Below, one piece after another: positions 52,611 through 61,641 of a stretch of 64,000 nt of DNA. The stretch is from Brevundimonas intermedia. GTDB taxonomy: Bacteria > Pseudomonadota > Alphaproteobacteria > Caulobacterales > Caulobacteraceae. Each line of letters starts with the position of its first letter. Position 1 is the first letter of the stretch. A program made the position numbers and the translations under genes. Location: contig NZ_BSFD01000011.1 of the NCBI RefSeq assembly GCF_027922165.1, positions 227,936-291,935 on the forward strand, read 5' to 3'. Below the pieces are notes generated by a model, which made no database searches, had not been told where the DNA came from, and worked only from the letters and a program-made list of their open reading frames with translations.

Positions 52611-53204
52611 CTAGGCTTCAGAAGGCGCCAAGGCTGTGTCGCCATCAGTCTGCGGCTCTGTCGTCCGGTTGCTGATCCAATCGCGCGTCTCCTTCAGGAT
52701 CTCATCAGATAGGGCCGGGTCATCAGTAGTGCGCGCCAACACAATGGCGCCGACCAGCGCCGCCCAGGCGCCGATCGCGGCCCGTCGGGCGTGGCAGGAC
52801 TCTGTCTGGGCGACCGCAGAGGTGATGCGGTCGATCTGGGCGTTAAACCCGGCAGTCATGGCGACACGCGCCGCCGGCGTCTGACGTCGCACGTCGGCGA
52901 CCAGGGCGGCCGTGGGGCATCCCTTGGCGATGCTGTCGCGGTGTAAGGGCGATAGATAGGCGTCGAGAAAGGTCGTCAGATCATCCGGCCCTTGGGCCCC
53001 TGCGGCGAATATGTGGGCGATCGTCTTGGCGATCAGATCGTCCTTGGACTCGAAGTGGCCGTAGAAACCGCCGTGCGTCAGGCCGGCGGCCTTCATGACC
53101 TCGGCCACGCTGACGGCGTCGAAGCCTTTTTCACGGAACAGGCTGCCGGCCGCGTCCAGGATCCGCGTCCGGTTGGCCTGCATCTGTTCGCGCGTCACTC
53201 TCAT
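52611..53204 (-). CDS. TetR/AcrR-family regulator, divergent to SDR/OYE operon
   Basis: A 197-residue repressor with an HTH at about residues 12-55 (RTRILDAAGSLFREKGFDAVSVAEVMKAAGLTHGGFYGHFESKDDLI), a form common to NemR/YcdC-like regulators, and a helical effector domain with two cysteines (KGCPTAAL and TESCHARR). Two near-identical inverted repeats lie just upstream in the divergent gap. By analogy with NemR, which controls the Old Yellow Enzyme gene nemA, it may respond to electrophiles; that is inference. Confidence 0.92.
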   Translation of the reverse strand: MRVTREQMQANRTRILDAAGSLFREKGFDAVSVAEVMKAAGLTHGGFYGHFESKDDLIAKTIAHIFAAGAQGPDDLTTFLDAYLSPLHRDSIAKGCPTAALVADVRRQTPAARVAMTAGFNAQIDRITSAVAQTESCHARRAAIGAWAALVGAIVLARTTDDPALSDEILKETRDWISNRTTEPQTDGDTALAPSEA

Positions 53205-53236
53205 TTCAAAACTCCTACATGCCTGTTGACTTATAC

Positions 53237-53278
53237 ATGACGGGTATCATATTCCGCAACTCAGATGATAATCGTCAT
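53237..53278. promoter_or_regulatory. Twin operators ATGACGRKTATCAT between tetR and SDR
   Basis: Two 14-bp inverted repeats: ATGA-CGGGTA-TCAT at 53237-53250 and ATGA-TAATCG-TCAT at 53265-53278. The reverse complement of the second (ATGACGATTATCAT) matches the first at 12 of 14 bases. The centres are 28 bp apart. The first site lies in the spacer of a plausible promoter (TTGACT 53226-53231, ATATTC 53249-53254). A TetR dimer could bind each and block both directions. Confidence 0.72.
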
Positions 53279-53306
53279 AAATAACGACCAGCAAGGAGTT
53301 GCAGCA

Positions 53307-54089
53307 ATGTCCGACCAACCGACCGTCTTGATAACCGGAGCCTCCAGCGGCATCGGCGCCGCCTATGCAGACCGCTTCGCGCGCCGAGGCCAAGACCTGG
53401 TGCTTGTGGCTCGTGACGAAGTTCGCATGGAAGCTCTGGCGTCCAAACTTCGCGCCCAAACCGGCGTTTCCATCGACGTCGTGAAGGCGGATCTGACCCA
53501 GGCTGCGGACCTTGCAGCCGTTTCCAAACGTGTGCGCGAAGACGACCGCATCGGCGTCCTGATCAACAATGCCGGCGCCGGCCTCAGCGGTGTGTTCGTA
53601 GAGCAATCCAGCATCGCGCAGCAAAACCTTGTAGCCCTGAACGTTGCAGCGGTCCTTGAACTCGCCAACGCTATCGCGCCCCGTCTGGTCCAAGCTGGAA
53701 GCGGAGCCATCGTCAACATCGGCTCCGTCGTGGGTCTCGCGCCTGAGTTTGGCTTGACCACCTATGGCGCGACCAAGGCGTTCGTTCTCTTCCTTTCGCA
53801 AGGCCTAGCCTTCGAGCTGGGCCCCAAGGGGGTCTATGTTCAGGCCGTCCTGCCGTCTGGCACCCGAACCGAAATCTGGGACCGGTCGGGCGCCGACCCC
53901 GCAAACCTGCCGTCGCTGATGGAGGTCGCGGATCTAGTGGACGCCGCCATGGTCGGCTTCGACCGTCGCGAGCCCGTCACCATTCCACCGCTTCAGGACG
54001 CCGGCCTGTGGGAGGCGTTCCAGGGCGCCCGACAAGTGATGCTGCCTGGATTCGCCACGACAGTCCCGGCGGACCGCTACCGCGGTTGA
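53307..54089 (+). CDS. Short-chain dehydrogenase/reductase
   Basis: A 260-residue NAD(P)-dependent SDR: cofactor motif TGASSGIGAA (residues about 12-21), NNAGAG, and catalytic Tyr/Lys in TTYGATKAFV. The ATG at 53307 has a strong AAGGAG; an upstream in-frame start would overlap the second operator. First gene of the operon controlled by the divergent TetR. Substrate unknown, likely a carbonyl compound. Confidence 0.93.
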   Translation: MSDQPTVLITGASSGIGAAYADRFARRGQDLVLVARDEVRMEALASKLRAQTGVSIDVVKADLTQAADLAAVSKRVREDDRIGVLINNAGAGLSGVFVEQSSIAQQNLVALNVAAVLELANAIAPRLVQAGSGAIVNIGSVVGLAPEFGLTTYGATKAFVLFLSQGLAFELGPKGVYVQAVLPSGTRTEIWDRSGADPANLPSLMEVADLVDAAMVGFDRREPVTIPPLQDAGLWEAFQGARQVMLPGFATTVPADRYRG

Positions 54090-54130
54090 TCCCGACACGG
54101 CGTCCACTGTTCCAGACTGCGAGACACCCC

Positions 54131-55222
54131 ATGACGACCACCGCACTATTCTCTTCCTACGACCTCGGCCCCGTTACACTCTCTAACCGCATCGTCATGG
54201 CGCCCTTGACGCGCAATCGGGCGGGGCCGGGCTTCGTGCCCGGCGACCTCGCCGTGGAATACTATCGGCAGCGCGCCACGGCGGGTCTGATCATCGCCGA
54301 GGCGACGCAGATCTCTCAACAAGGGCAGGGGTATCAGGACACGCCCGGCATCTATGACGCAGCCCAGGTCGAAGGCTGGCGCAAGGTGACCCAGGCCGTC
54401 CATAATGAAGGCGGCCGCATCGTCCTGCAGCTCTGGCACGTGGGTCGCATCTCGCACGTCGATCTGCAACCCGGCGGGACGGCCCCGGTCGCCCCGTCCG
54501 CGATCAGAGCAGAGACAAAGACGTTTGTGAACAACGGCTTTGCCGATGTGTCCGAGCCGCGCGCGCTTGAGCTGGAAGAACTTCCGGGCATTGTGGAAGA
54601 TTTCAGACGGGCCGCCGCGAACGCCATCTCGGCTGGGTTCGACGGCGTCGAGATCCATGGCGCCAACGGCTATCTGCTTGATCAGTTCGCCAAGGACGGC
54701 GCCAATGTCCGCACCGACGCTTACGGCGGATCGGTTGAGAACCGCGCACGCCTTATGCTGGAAGTCGCCGCTGCGGTCGCCGACGAGATTGGAGCCGACC
54801 GTACCGGCATCCGGCTCTCGCCCGCCTCTCCTGCCAACGCCATATCGTCCAGTGACCCTCAGGCCCAGTTCGACTATATCGTCGATCAGCTGAACGGGCT
54901 CGGACTTGTCTATATCCACGTGGTGGAAGGCGCGACCGGCGGCCCACGCGATAACGCCGACTTCGACTACGGATCGCTGCGCCGCCGGTTCCAGAACACC
55001 TACATCGCCAACAACGGCTACGACCGTGATTTGGCCGAGGCGCGGCTCAGCACGGGCGAGGCTGATCTGTTCGCCTTTGGTCGGCCCTTCATCTCGAACC
55101 CTGACCTTGTGGAACGGCTGAAAAGCGGCGCCGCCTTGGCGGATATCAATCCGGCGACCCTCTATGGCGGCGGCGCTGAGGGCTACACCGACTATCCCCG
55201 GTTCGACGCCCCTCGCGCCTGA
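54131..55222 (+). CDS. Old Yellow Enzyme-family alkene reductase
   Basis: A 363-residue FMN-dependent oxidoreductase of the NemA/OYE type that reduces activated alkenes, nitro compounds and other electrophiles. Features: NRIVMAPLTRNRAG at the N-terminus, QLWHVGRISH, the substrate-binding VEIHGANGYLLDQF (His and Asn), SVENRARLMLEV and FAFGRPFISNPDLV. The ATG at 54131 gives the standard start; longer frames read back into the SDR gene. Second gene of the operon. Confidence 0.94.
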   Translation: MTTTALFSSYDLGPVTLSNRIVMAPLTRNRAGPGFVPGDLAVEYYRQRATAGLIIAEATQISQQGQGYQDTPGIYDAAQVEGWRKVTQAVHNEGGRIVLQLWHVGRISHVDLQPGGTAPVAPSAIRAETKTFVNNGFADVSEPRALELEELPGIVEDFRRAAANAISAGFDGVEIHGANGYLLDQFAKDGANVRTDAYGGSVENRARLMLEVAAAVADEIGADRTGIRLSPASPANAISSSDPQAQFDYIVDQLNGLGLVYIHVVEGATGGPRDNADFDYGSLRRRFQNTYIANNGYDRDLAEARLSTGEADLFAFGRPFISNPDLVERLKSGAALADINPATLYGGGAEGYTDYPRFDAPRA

Positions 55223-55254
55223 CCGACCGCTGAGCTGCGCGAAGGAATGTCCAA

Positions 55255-56268
55255 ATGAAAGCCTACATCCTCGACCGCTACGCCAAGAAGAGCGCTCTGC
55301 GTCTCGGCGAACGTCCTGACCCGGCGCTACGCGACAACGATGTGCTGATAGAAGTCCACGCCGCTGGGCTGAACCTGCTCGACGCCAAGGTCCGCGACGG
55401 CGAATTCAAGCCCATATTGCCGTATCGTCCGCCCTTCGTGCTGGGCCACGACGTGGCGGGCAAGGTCGTGCGCGTCGGCCCGAATGCGCGTCGATTCAAG
55501 GTCGGCGACGCCGTCTATGGCCGGCCGCGAGACGGCCGGATCGGAACCTTCGCCGAGCTCATCGCGGTCGATGAAGCGGATATCGCGCCGAAGCCCGGCA
55601 ACCTGACCATGGAGGAAGCGGCCTCCATGCCCTTGGTCGCTTTGACCGCTTGGCAGGTGCTGGTGGATCGCGCCAACCTGAGCCACGGTCAGAAGGTCCT
55701 GATCCACGCCGGTTCCGGCGGGGTGGGCACGGTCGCCATCCAGTTGGCCAAACACCTCGGCGCCACGGTGGCCACGACGACCAGCGCCGCCAACGCCGAT
55801 CTGGTCCGCAGCCTAGGGGCCGATGTGGTTATCGACTACAAGAGCCAGGACTTCGCTGCGCTTTTGACGGACTACGACGTGGTGTTGAACAGCCTCGACG
55901 GCGAGGCGCTCGAGCGTTCGCTCGAGGTGCTGAAGCCCGACGGCAAGCTAATCTCGATCTCCGGGCCGCCCGATCCGGCCTTCGCCAAGGCCCAAGGCCT
56001 CAACCCGGTCCTTCGACTGGTGTTGCGCCTGATCAGCCGCAAGATCCGGCACGAGGCGGCGGCGAAGGACATCGAATATTCCTTCCTGTTCATGCGCGCA
56101 GGCGGCGAACAGCTGGGTCGGATCACCGCCTTGATCGAGGCGGGCGACATCCGCCCCGTGCTGGATCGCATTTTCGCCTTCGCCGATCTCAACGCCGCCT
56201 TCGCCTATATCGAAACCGGCCGCGCCAGGGGCAAGGTCGTCGTCACCGTCAAGGCGGATGAGCAATGA
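55255..56268 (+). CDS. NADP-dependent quinone oxidoreductase-like MDR protein
   Basis: A 337-residue medium-chain dehydrogenase/reductase with a GroES-like N-terminal domain and a Rossmann domain (IHAGSGGVGTVAIQLAKHLGA). The zinc-binding cysteines of alcohol dehydrogenases are absent, as in quinone or enoyl reductases (QOR/zeta-crystallin). Third gene of the OYE operon; it overlaps the hydrolase gene by 4 bp. Likely NADPH-dependent reduction of quinones or enones. Confidence 0.92.
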   Translation: MKAYILDRYAKKSALRLGERPDPALRDNDVLIEVHAAGLNLLDAKVRDGEFKPILPYRPPFVLGHDVAGKVVRVGPNARRFKVGDAVYGRPRDGRIGTFAELIAVDEADIAPKPGNLTMEEAASMPLVALTAWQVLVDRANLSHGQKVLIHAGSGGVGTVAIQLAKHLGATVATTTSAANADLVRSLGADVVIDYKSQDFAALLTDYDVVLNSLDGEALERSLEVLKPDGKLISISGPPDPAFAKAQGLNPVLRLVLRLISRKIRHEAAAKDIEYSFLFMRAGGEQLGRITALIEAGDIRPVLDRIFAFADLNAAFAYIETGRARGKVVVTVKADEQ

Positions 56269-57128
56269 GCGTCGCCCCCTTGACCGCCGCGTCTGCAGAC
56301 ACCTGGAGCACCACCCCCAACCGGATGGTCGATGCGGCGGGAACAGGTTTCGCCTACCGTCGGCTGGGATCAGGCGACGGCCTTCCGCTAGTGATGCTGA
56401 ATCACTGGGGGGCGACGCTGGATAATTTCGATCCGCGCATCTTGGACGGCCTGGCGACGAACCGCACCGTCTTCGCCCTCGACTATCGGGGCGTCGGCGC
56501 TTCTGGCGGACAGGCGCCCCTGACGGTGGCCGAGATGGCCGCCGACATGCTGGCTGCCGTCAGTGCGCTGGGCCTGACCCGGATCGATCTCATGGGCTTC
56601 TCGCTCGGCGGGTTCGTGGCCCTGGACATGCTTCGCCAGGCCCCCGATCTAGTGCGCAAAGTCGTCCTCACCGGCACCGGCCCGGCCGGTGGAAAGGGCA
56701 TCAACAAGGTCGGGGCGGTGTCCACCCCTCTGATCATCAAGGGCATGCTGACCCTGAAGGATCCGAAGACCTATCTGTTCTTCACCTCGAGCCAAACCGG
56801 CCGTAGCGCAGCCAAGGCGTTTCTCGAAAGGCTTAAGGAACGCCGCAGCGACAAGGACAAGCCCATCACCATCGCCGCCTTCCGTCGCCAGCTGAAGGCC
56901 ATCGAGGCTTGGGGAAACCTGCCGGCGCAGGATCTTGCCGCCATCCGGCAGCCCGTGCTCGTCGCTAACGGCGATCAAGACATAATGGTGCCCAGCGGCA
57001 ACTCGATCGAGCTGGCGCACCGCCTGCCGAACGCCGAACTGGTCCTCTACCCAGACGCAGGCCACGGCGGCATCTTCCAGTACCACGAGGCCTTCGTGCC
57101 TAAGGCGCTGAAGTTTCTCGATAGTTGA
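56265..57128 (+). CDS. Alpha/beta hydrolase
   Basis: A 287-residue alpha/beta hydrolase with the oxyanion segment VMLNHWGATLDNFDP, nucleophile elbow MGFSLGGFVALD (GxSxG), an acid residue in NGDQDIMVP and a catalytic-His region at PDAGHGGIFQ. Relatives include haloperoxidase-like and lactonase-type esterases; substrate unknown. Last gene of the SDR-OYE-QOR operon. Confidence 0.9.
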   Translation: MSVAPLTAASADTWSTTPNRMVDAAGTGFAYRRLGSGDGLPLVMLNHWGATLDNFDPRILDGLATNRTVFALDYRGVGASGGQAPLTVAEMAADMLAAVSALGLTRIDLMGFSLGGFVALDMLRQAPDLVRKVVLTGTGPAGGKGINKVGAVSTPLIIKGMLTLKDPKTYLFFTSSQTGRSAAKAFLERLKERRSDKDKPITIAAFRRQLKAIEAWGNLPAQDLAAIRQPVLVANGDQDIMVPSGNSIELAHRLPNAELVLYPDAGHGGIFQYHEAFVPKALKFLDS

Positions 57129-57161
57129 AGACGACGCTTCGCGCAGGAGCCGATGCCGCCA

Positions 57162-57971
57162 TCAAGGATTCTCAGACCCTGCGGTCGCAGCGTCGCTCCA
57201 ATCGAAAGCCTGTTGGAGGGTGGTGGTCCAGATCGTGTCGCGATGCGACACGAGCCAGGCCAGCAGCTCCGCATGCGCGGCTTCGCTGACGGCGAGATGA
57301 TCGCCTCCGACGCCATGGAATAGAAAGACCGCCATTCCACCGCCCGCGCGGGCTTCCTCGGCGAAGGCGATCAGGTCTTGGGCGGTGGCGTCTTCCGCAA
57401 AGCCGCGGGCCGGCACATGCATCCGATCCAAGCTGGCGATATCGCGGCGAAGATCTTCCGCGCTTGCCGACACGCCGCGTGCGTAGGTGGCCAGCCCGGA
57501 TCGACGGAGGGGCTCGATATAGTCCTGTCCTCCGGCCAACGTCTGACCACAGGTCATGGCGTAACCATGGCGTTTCCTGCCGTCGAGCGCCGCCAGCAGG
57601 GTATTTGCCTGGGCGATCTCTTCGAGCAGACTTTGGGGCGTATGGGCCTCAAGGGTATTGCGCGGACTCGCCGAGAAGGTCGCTGAAAGGCAAGGGTGGA
57701 ACAGGGTGTGATTGGCCAGTTCATGTCCTTCCGCAGCCACCGCGCGCCAGGCCTCCACAGCCTCAGGCTTGAGATTGCTCAAGAAGAAGACGCCAGAAAG
57801 GCCTGCTGCGTTAAGCGCCGGTACGGCTGTACTCAGCTGAGAGGGCAGGGCGTCATCATATGTCAGAACCACGACCGTCTTGGCTCCTAGCGGACGCGCA
57901 AAGGAAGCGGTCGAAGCGAATGCCGCAACTGCGACCGTCATAACGGCCAGAATGCGCGCGACCAAAGCCAT
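57162..57971 (-). CDS. Secreted polysaccharide deacetylase (NodB family)
   Basis: A 269-residue protein with a signal peptide (AFASTASFARP, cleavage near 27) and a NodB-type carbohydrate esterase 4 domain: TYDDALPSQ (first metal Asp) and the metal His pair in ELANHTLFHP. ATG 57971 is preferred because of the GGAGG upstream and the compact signal peptide; a longer frame starts 21 codons earlier. It probably removes N-acetyl or other acyl groups from an envelope or environmental polysaccharide. Convergent with the alpha/beta-hydrolase gene. Confidence 0.88.
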   Translation of the reverse strand: MALVARILAVMTVAVAAFASTASFARPLGAKTVVVLTYDDALPSQLSTAVPALNAAGLSGVFFLSNLKPEAVEAWRAVAAEGHELANHTLFHPCLSATFSASPRNTLEAHTPQSLLEEIAQANTLLAALDGRKRHGYAMTCGQTLAGGQDYIEPLRRSGLATYARGVSASAEDLRRDIASLDRMHVPARGFAEDATAQDLIAFAEEARAGGGMAVFLFHGVGGDHLAVSEAAHAELLAWLVSHRDTIWTTTLQQAFDWSDAATAGSENP

Positions 57972-58257
57972 GTTCAGACCTCCTTCGAACCGCCCGTGCG
58001 GCTGCCTAGACCTTGATGCCGCCTGCCGCAGCAAAGGCGCAAGATCATGTCACCAAGGAATAGAAAAAAAGATTTCATTTAAGGCTGGCGTTTTCGAAAT
58101 GTCTCGAGCTAATGTCGGGTGTGCAATCCCGCAGTTAGACGGGAGGGGCTGCGAGAGCGCTTGTTAATGCTTGATCGCACCCCGGGTTTGGAAACAGAGG
58201 TCGATCGCGGAGCGGTTCGGCCCGGCAGGGGGCGCGCTTAGGCGCGATGGCTGAACA
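57972..58257. other. Divergent intergenic region upstream of TonB receptor
   Basis: A 286-bp gap between the divergent deacetylase and the large TonB receptor. It begins with an AT-rich segment (GAATAGAAAAAAAG near 58060) that could hold promoters, followed by a GC-rich leader. A four-codon reading frame (ATG GCT GAA CAA TGA) ends exactly at the receptor ATG (CAATGA), so it could couple translation, but this may be chance. No structured RNA motif recognised. Confidence 0.4.
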
Positions 58258-61200
58258 ATGACTAATTCGCGTTCTTCACGGGCTGCGGCTCTGATGGCGG
58301 GCACCTCGGCGATCGCCGTCGGCTTCGTCCTTACCTTGGGCGCTCCGACGACCGCCTTCGCCCAGAGCGAAGCCGCCGCCGCCCAAACCGATGACGCGAC
58401 CGTCGTCGATGAGGTCGTGGTCACTGGCATTCGCGGGGCTCTGCGCTCGGCCCAGCGGATCAAGCGAGATGCCGACACCGTGGTCGATTCCATCACCGCC
58501 ACAGATATTGGTTCTTTCCCGGACAAGTCCGTGGCGGAAGCCCTGCAGCGGGTGGCTGGGGTTACCGTCAACCGCTACGCCGCAACGTCTGACACCACCC
58601 ACTTTTCCAACGAGCCCTCCGGCGTGCTCGTGCGGGGCCTTTCGCAGGTGCGTTCCGAGTTCAATGGCCGCGACACCTTCAGCGCAAATTCGTCACGAGG
58701 CCTGAGCTGGGGTGACGTGTCGCCGGAGCTAATGTCGGGCGTGGACACCTACAAGAACCAGACCGCCGAGTTGATCGAGGGCGGCATCGCGGGCTCCATC
58801 AACCTACGTACCCGCCTGCCGTTCGACTCGACCGGCCGCGTCGCCGCTCTGACCTTGACGGGCAATTATGGAGATCTGGCCGACAAGATAACACCGGAAG
58901 TCTCGGCCATCTTCAGCGACCGGTTCGATACGTCGATCGGCGAGTTCGGCGTCATGGCCAATCTGGCCTACTCGGAGCTGAGCAGTGTTTCCGAAAGCGC
59001 CCAATACGGCCGGATGGGCGTGTTCGAAGACGTAGCAGCCCTCGGCGGCGGCACGAAATATATCCCCTCCTGGTATCGACTGGGCAATACGGAGTTCGAT
59101 CGGACGCGCGAGGGCATTGCCGCAGCCGTCCAGTATCGTGACACCGCCGGCAACTTCGAAGCGTCGCTCCAGTACAATCGCTCGACCTATGAGAATGTTT
59201 GGCACGAGCAGTCGATCAAGGGCAGCGCCTTTAACTTGTTTGCGCGTCCCAGCGACTATGTGATCAACGACGGCAGCTTCGGCACGACCCTGGCGATTGC
59301 GCCCGGCTCGACCTTGACCTTCGATGACGAGGGCAACTTCGAAACGGGCGTGTTGAACAGCCCTCTCGGATGGGTTGGCCTTGATAACGCCGCGTCTGGC
59401 GCCGGCATTGGCGTGACGTCCGACGGCACGCCGATCATCAATGCCTGCTACAGCTGGGCGGGTTGCTCCCCGGAGGCGAGAGGCGGCGAGGTGGAGTCCT
59501 CCACGCGCTACAACCGTAACGAACAGATGACAGAAGATCTGTCTCTAAACATGAAGTGGCGGGTAAGCGACAGTCTGAGGTTCTCTGCGGACGTCCAGTA
59601 TGTGAACGCCACCGTGACCAACCTCGATCAGGACGTGAGCCAAGTCGCCTACGCCAATATTGGGATCGACGCGACGGGCGAGCACCCGACGATGACGTTT
59701 ACACCGGGGACGAATAACAACTACGCCGCCGGCTTCCTGTCGAACCCCAATGCTTGGCGCTTCAACAATATCAACGATCACACCGAAGACAGCGAAGGCA
59801 ACCAGCTCGCGGTACGCGGTGATCTGGAGTATGCTTTCCAGGGCGGAGGCTGGCTCGATAGCCTTAAGGCTGGCGTCCGATATGCGGATCGAGAACAGAC
59901 GGTTCGCTGGAGCACCTACAACTGGGGCGGCGTCGCCAATGCCTGGGGCTGCGACGGCTTCGACGCCACCAGCACAGCCAGCGCTTGGTACAATGTGGAT
60001 CGGACGACCGGCGGCGCCAGCGTGAACGGCGACTGCAACGCATCGACTCCGAACACGACCTTTGCGGGTTGGAGCGCCGGGCTTGCGTCGGTGCAGGAGA
60101 TGCCCGGCGTGTTCGGCGGCGGCTTGGTGTCTGGCGGCCCTTACTCCTTCACGAGCTGGAGTTTCCTGGAAGATCACGAAGCCTTCTCGGACGCCTTCGC
60201 CTACGAAAGCGTGGGTGTCGGCTCTTCGCGGTGGACCCCGATCTGCCGTCGGGCAGGCGAGGTCGACGGCTGCTACCTTCCGCAGGAAATTTCCCAGATT
60301 CAGGAAGAGACGGCAGCCGTCTACGCAATGCTCAAGTTCGGCGGGCCGGAAACAAGAATAGGCGGCTATAGAATCTCCGGCAACATCGGCGCGCGCTATG
60401 TTGAAACCAAGGACACAAGCGACGGTTACCTCACGCATGCTGATCTGCTGCGTTCCACGTCTCTGGATTGCCGGCCCAACTCTCCGCCCCCGGGGTCGAC
60501 CACGCCGGTCGTGCCGCAAACAATCGGCTGCTACGTCAGTGCGGACGACATCGCCTTCTCCGACGGCCTGGCGGAGCAGCGCACCGCTGAAGCCAAGCAC
60601 AAGAACTTCTTGCCGAGCTTCAATCTGCGGGTGGATCTGAACGACACTTGGCTGATGCGTTTCGCCGCGTCGCGCGCGATGTCGCGGCCCGACATCGGCT
60701 ATTTGAAGAACTATCTTCAGCTCGCCGTAAACCTGCCGAGCACGTCTGATCCGACCGATGAGCGCTGGGTGAGGGACTCCTCCGGCACGATTGTTGGCGT
60801 AACGCCGCGCTATACGGCTGACGCCTACAATCCCTACCTGAAGCCGATCACCGCTGATCAGTTCGACTTGACGCTCGAGAACTACTTCTCTGACGTCGGC
60901 AGCTTCTCGCTGGCCATCTTCTACAAGAAGTTCAACGACTACATTCAGTATGGCTCTTACAACCAGACCATCACCGCCAACGGGGTCACCCGCGATGTGC
61001 TGGTCAGAGGACCCGTCAATGGAGACGGCGCCTCGCTCCATGGGGCGGAACTAGCGTTCCAAACCTTCTTCAAGTCTCTGCCTGAGCCGTTCCAAGGTCT
61101 CGGCGTACAGGCTAACTTCACCTATGTCGAAAACTCCGGCATTTCGAACTCGAACCTCACCAATGTCTCGAGCAGCGGCAATCCTAATACGAGCGGGAAT

Positions 61201-61584
61201 GGGGTGAACCAGGCCGAAGACAGTATCTCGACGGACAAGCTGGAAGGTCTGTCGAAGTACAGCTTCAACCTTGTAGGCCTGTACGAGAACGGGCCTTGGG
61301 CCGGACGTCTCGCCTACAACTGGCGCTCAGAGTTCTTGCTCTCAGCGATCGACTGCTGCATCGGCTTGCCGATCTGGCAGGAGGAAGCGGGTTATCTGGA
61401 TGCGTCCGTGCGGTACAAGATCAACGATCACGCCGAACTCAACCTCCAGGCATCCAATCTTCTGGACACCGAGTCTGTGCTCAAGCAACAGGTGACCGAC
61501 GCCGAGGAGGGCGGGCTGCTCAAGGACTACTCCTGGAACCGTACCGATCGCCGGTTCATGGTCACCCTGCGCCTGCGCTATTGA
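58258..61584 (+). CDS. TonB-dependent receptor (TonB-Xanth-Caul type)
   Basis: An 1108-residue receptor: signal peptide (TTAFAQS, near residue 37), TonB box DEVVVTGIRGALRSAQRIKRDADTVVDSITATDIGSFPDKSVAEALQRVAGVTVNRY, a plug with VLVRGLSQVRSEFNGRDTFSAN, and a long barrel with extended cysteine-containing extracellular loops ending RRFMVTLRLRY. This family is expanded in Caulobacter and Xanthomonas for oligosaccharide or siderophore-like substrates. It is followed by two halogenase-family genes, an arrangement known in Brevundimonas. Confidence 0.93.
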   Translation: MTNSRSSRAAALMAGTSAIAVGFVLTLGAPTTAFAQSEAAAAQTDDATVVDEVVVTGIRGALRSAQRIKRDADTVVDSITATDIGSFPDKSVAEALQRVAGVTVNRYAATSDTTHFSNEPSGVLVRGLSQVRSEFNGRDTFSANSSRGLSWGDVSPELMSGVDTYKNQTAELIEGGIAGSINLRTRLPFDSTGRVAALTLTGNYGDLADKITPEVSAIFSDRFDTSIGEFGVMANLAYSELSSVSESAQYGRMGVFEDVAALGGGTKYIPSWYRLGNTEFDRTREGIAAAVQYRDTAGNFEASLQYNRSTYENVWHEQSIKGSAFNLFARPSDYVINDGSFGTTLAIAPGSTLTFDDEGNFETGVLNSPLGWVGLDNAASGAGIGVTSDGTPIINACYSWAGCSPEARGGEVESSTRYNRNEQMTEDLSLNMKWRVSDSLRFSADVQYVNATVTNLDQDVSQVAYANIGIDATGEHPTMTFTPGTNNNYAAGFLSNPNAWRFNNINDHTEDSEGNQLAVRGDLEYAFQGGGWLDSLKAGVRYADREQTVRWSTYNWGGVANAWGCDGFDATSTASAWYNVDRTTGGASVNGDCNASTPNTTFAGWSAGLASVQEMPGVFGGGLVSGGPYSFTSWSFLEDHEAFSDAFAYESVGVGSSRWTPICRRAGEVDGCYLPQEISQIQEETAAVYAMLKFGGPETRIGGYRISGNIGARYVETKDTSDGYLTHADLLRSTSLDCRPNSPPPGSTTPVVPQTIGCYVSADDIAFSDGLAEQRTAEAKHKNFLPSFNLRVDLNDTWLMRFAASRAMSRPDIGYLKNYLQLAVNLPSTSDPTDERWVRDSSGTIVGVTPRYTADAYNPYLKPITADQFDLTLENYFSDVGSFSLAIFYKKFNDYIQYGSYNQTITANGVTRDVLVRGPVNGDGASLHGAELAFQTFFKSLPEPFQGLGVQANFTYVENSGISNSNLTNVSSSGNPNTSGNGVNQAEDSISTDKLEGLSKYSFNLVGLYENGPWAGRLAYNWRSEFLLSAIDCCIGLPIWQEEAGYLDASVRYKINDHAELNLQASNLLDTESVLKQQVTDAEEGGLLKDYSWNRTDRRFMVTLRLRY

Positions 61585-61592
61585 TCGACATC

Positions 61593-61630
61593 GACGCGCC
61601 CCGCCTGGGCGGGGCGCGTCCTTCCTTGCC
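61593..61630 (+). terminator. Terminator-like hairpin between receptor and halogenase
   Basis: GACGCGCCCCGC (61593-61604) and GCGGGGCGCGTC (61609-61620) form a perfect 12-bp GC stem with loop CTGG, followed by CTTCCTTGCC. The stem begins eight bases after the receptor stop and ends 21 bases before the halogenase ATG. It probably dampens read-through, giving much less halogenase than receptor transcript. The U-tract is short, so termination may be partial. Confidence 0.65.
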
Positions 61631-61641
61631 CGAGGGAAGAC

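Noticed and set aside
58684..61584. Large minus-strand frames opposite the TonB receptor (for example 59545-61041)
   Set aside because: Long antisense frames are expected in GC-rich DNA; translations lack any motif while the plus strand is a clear receptor.
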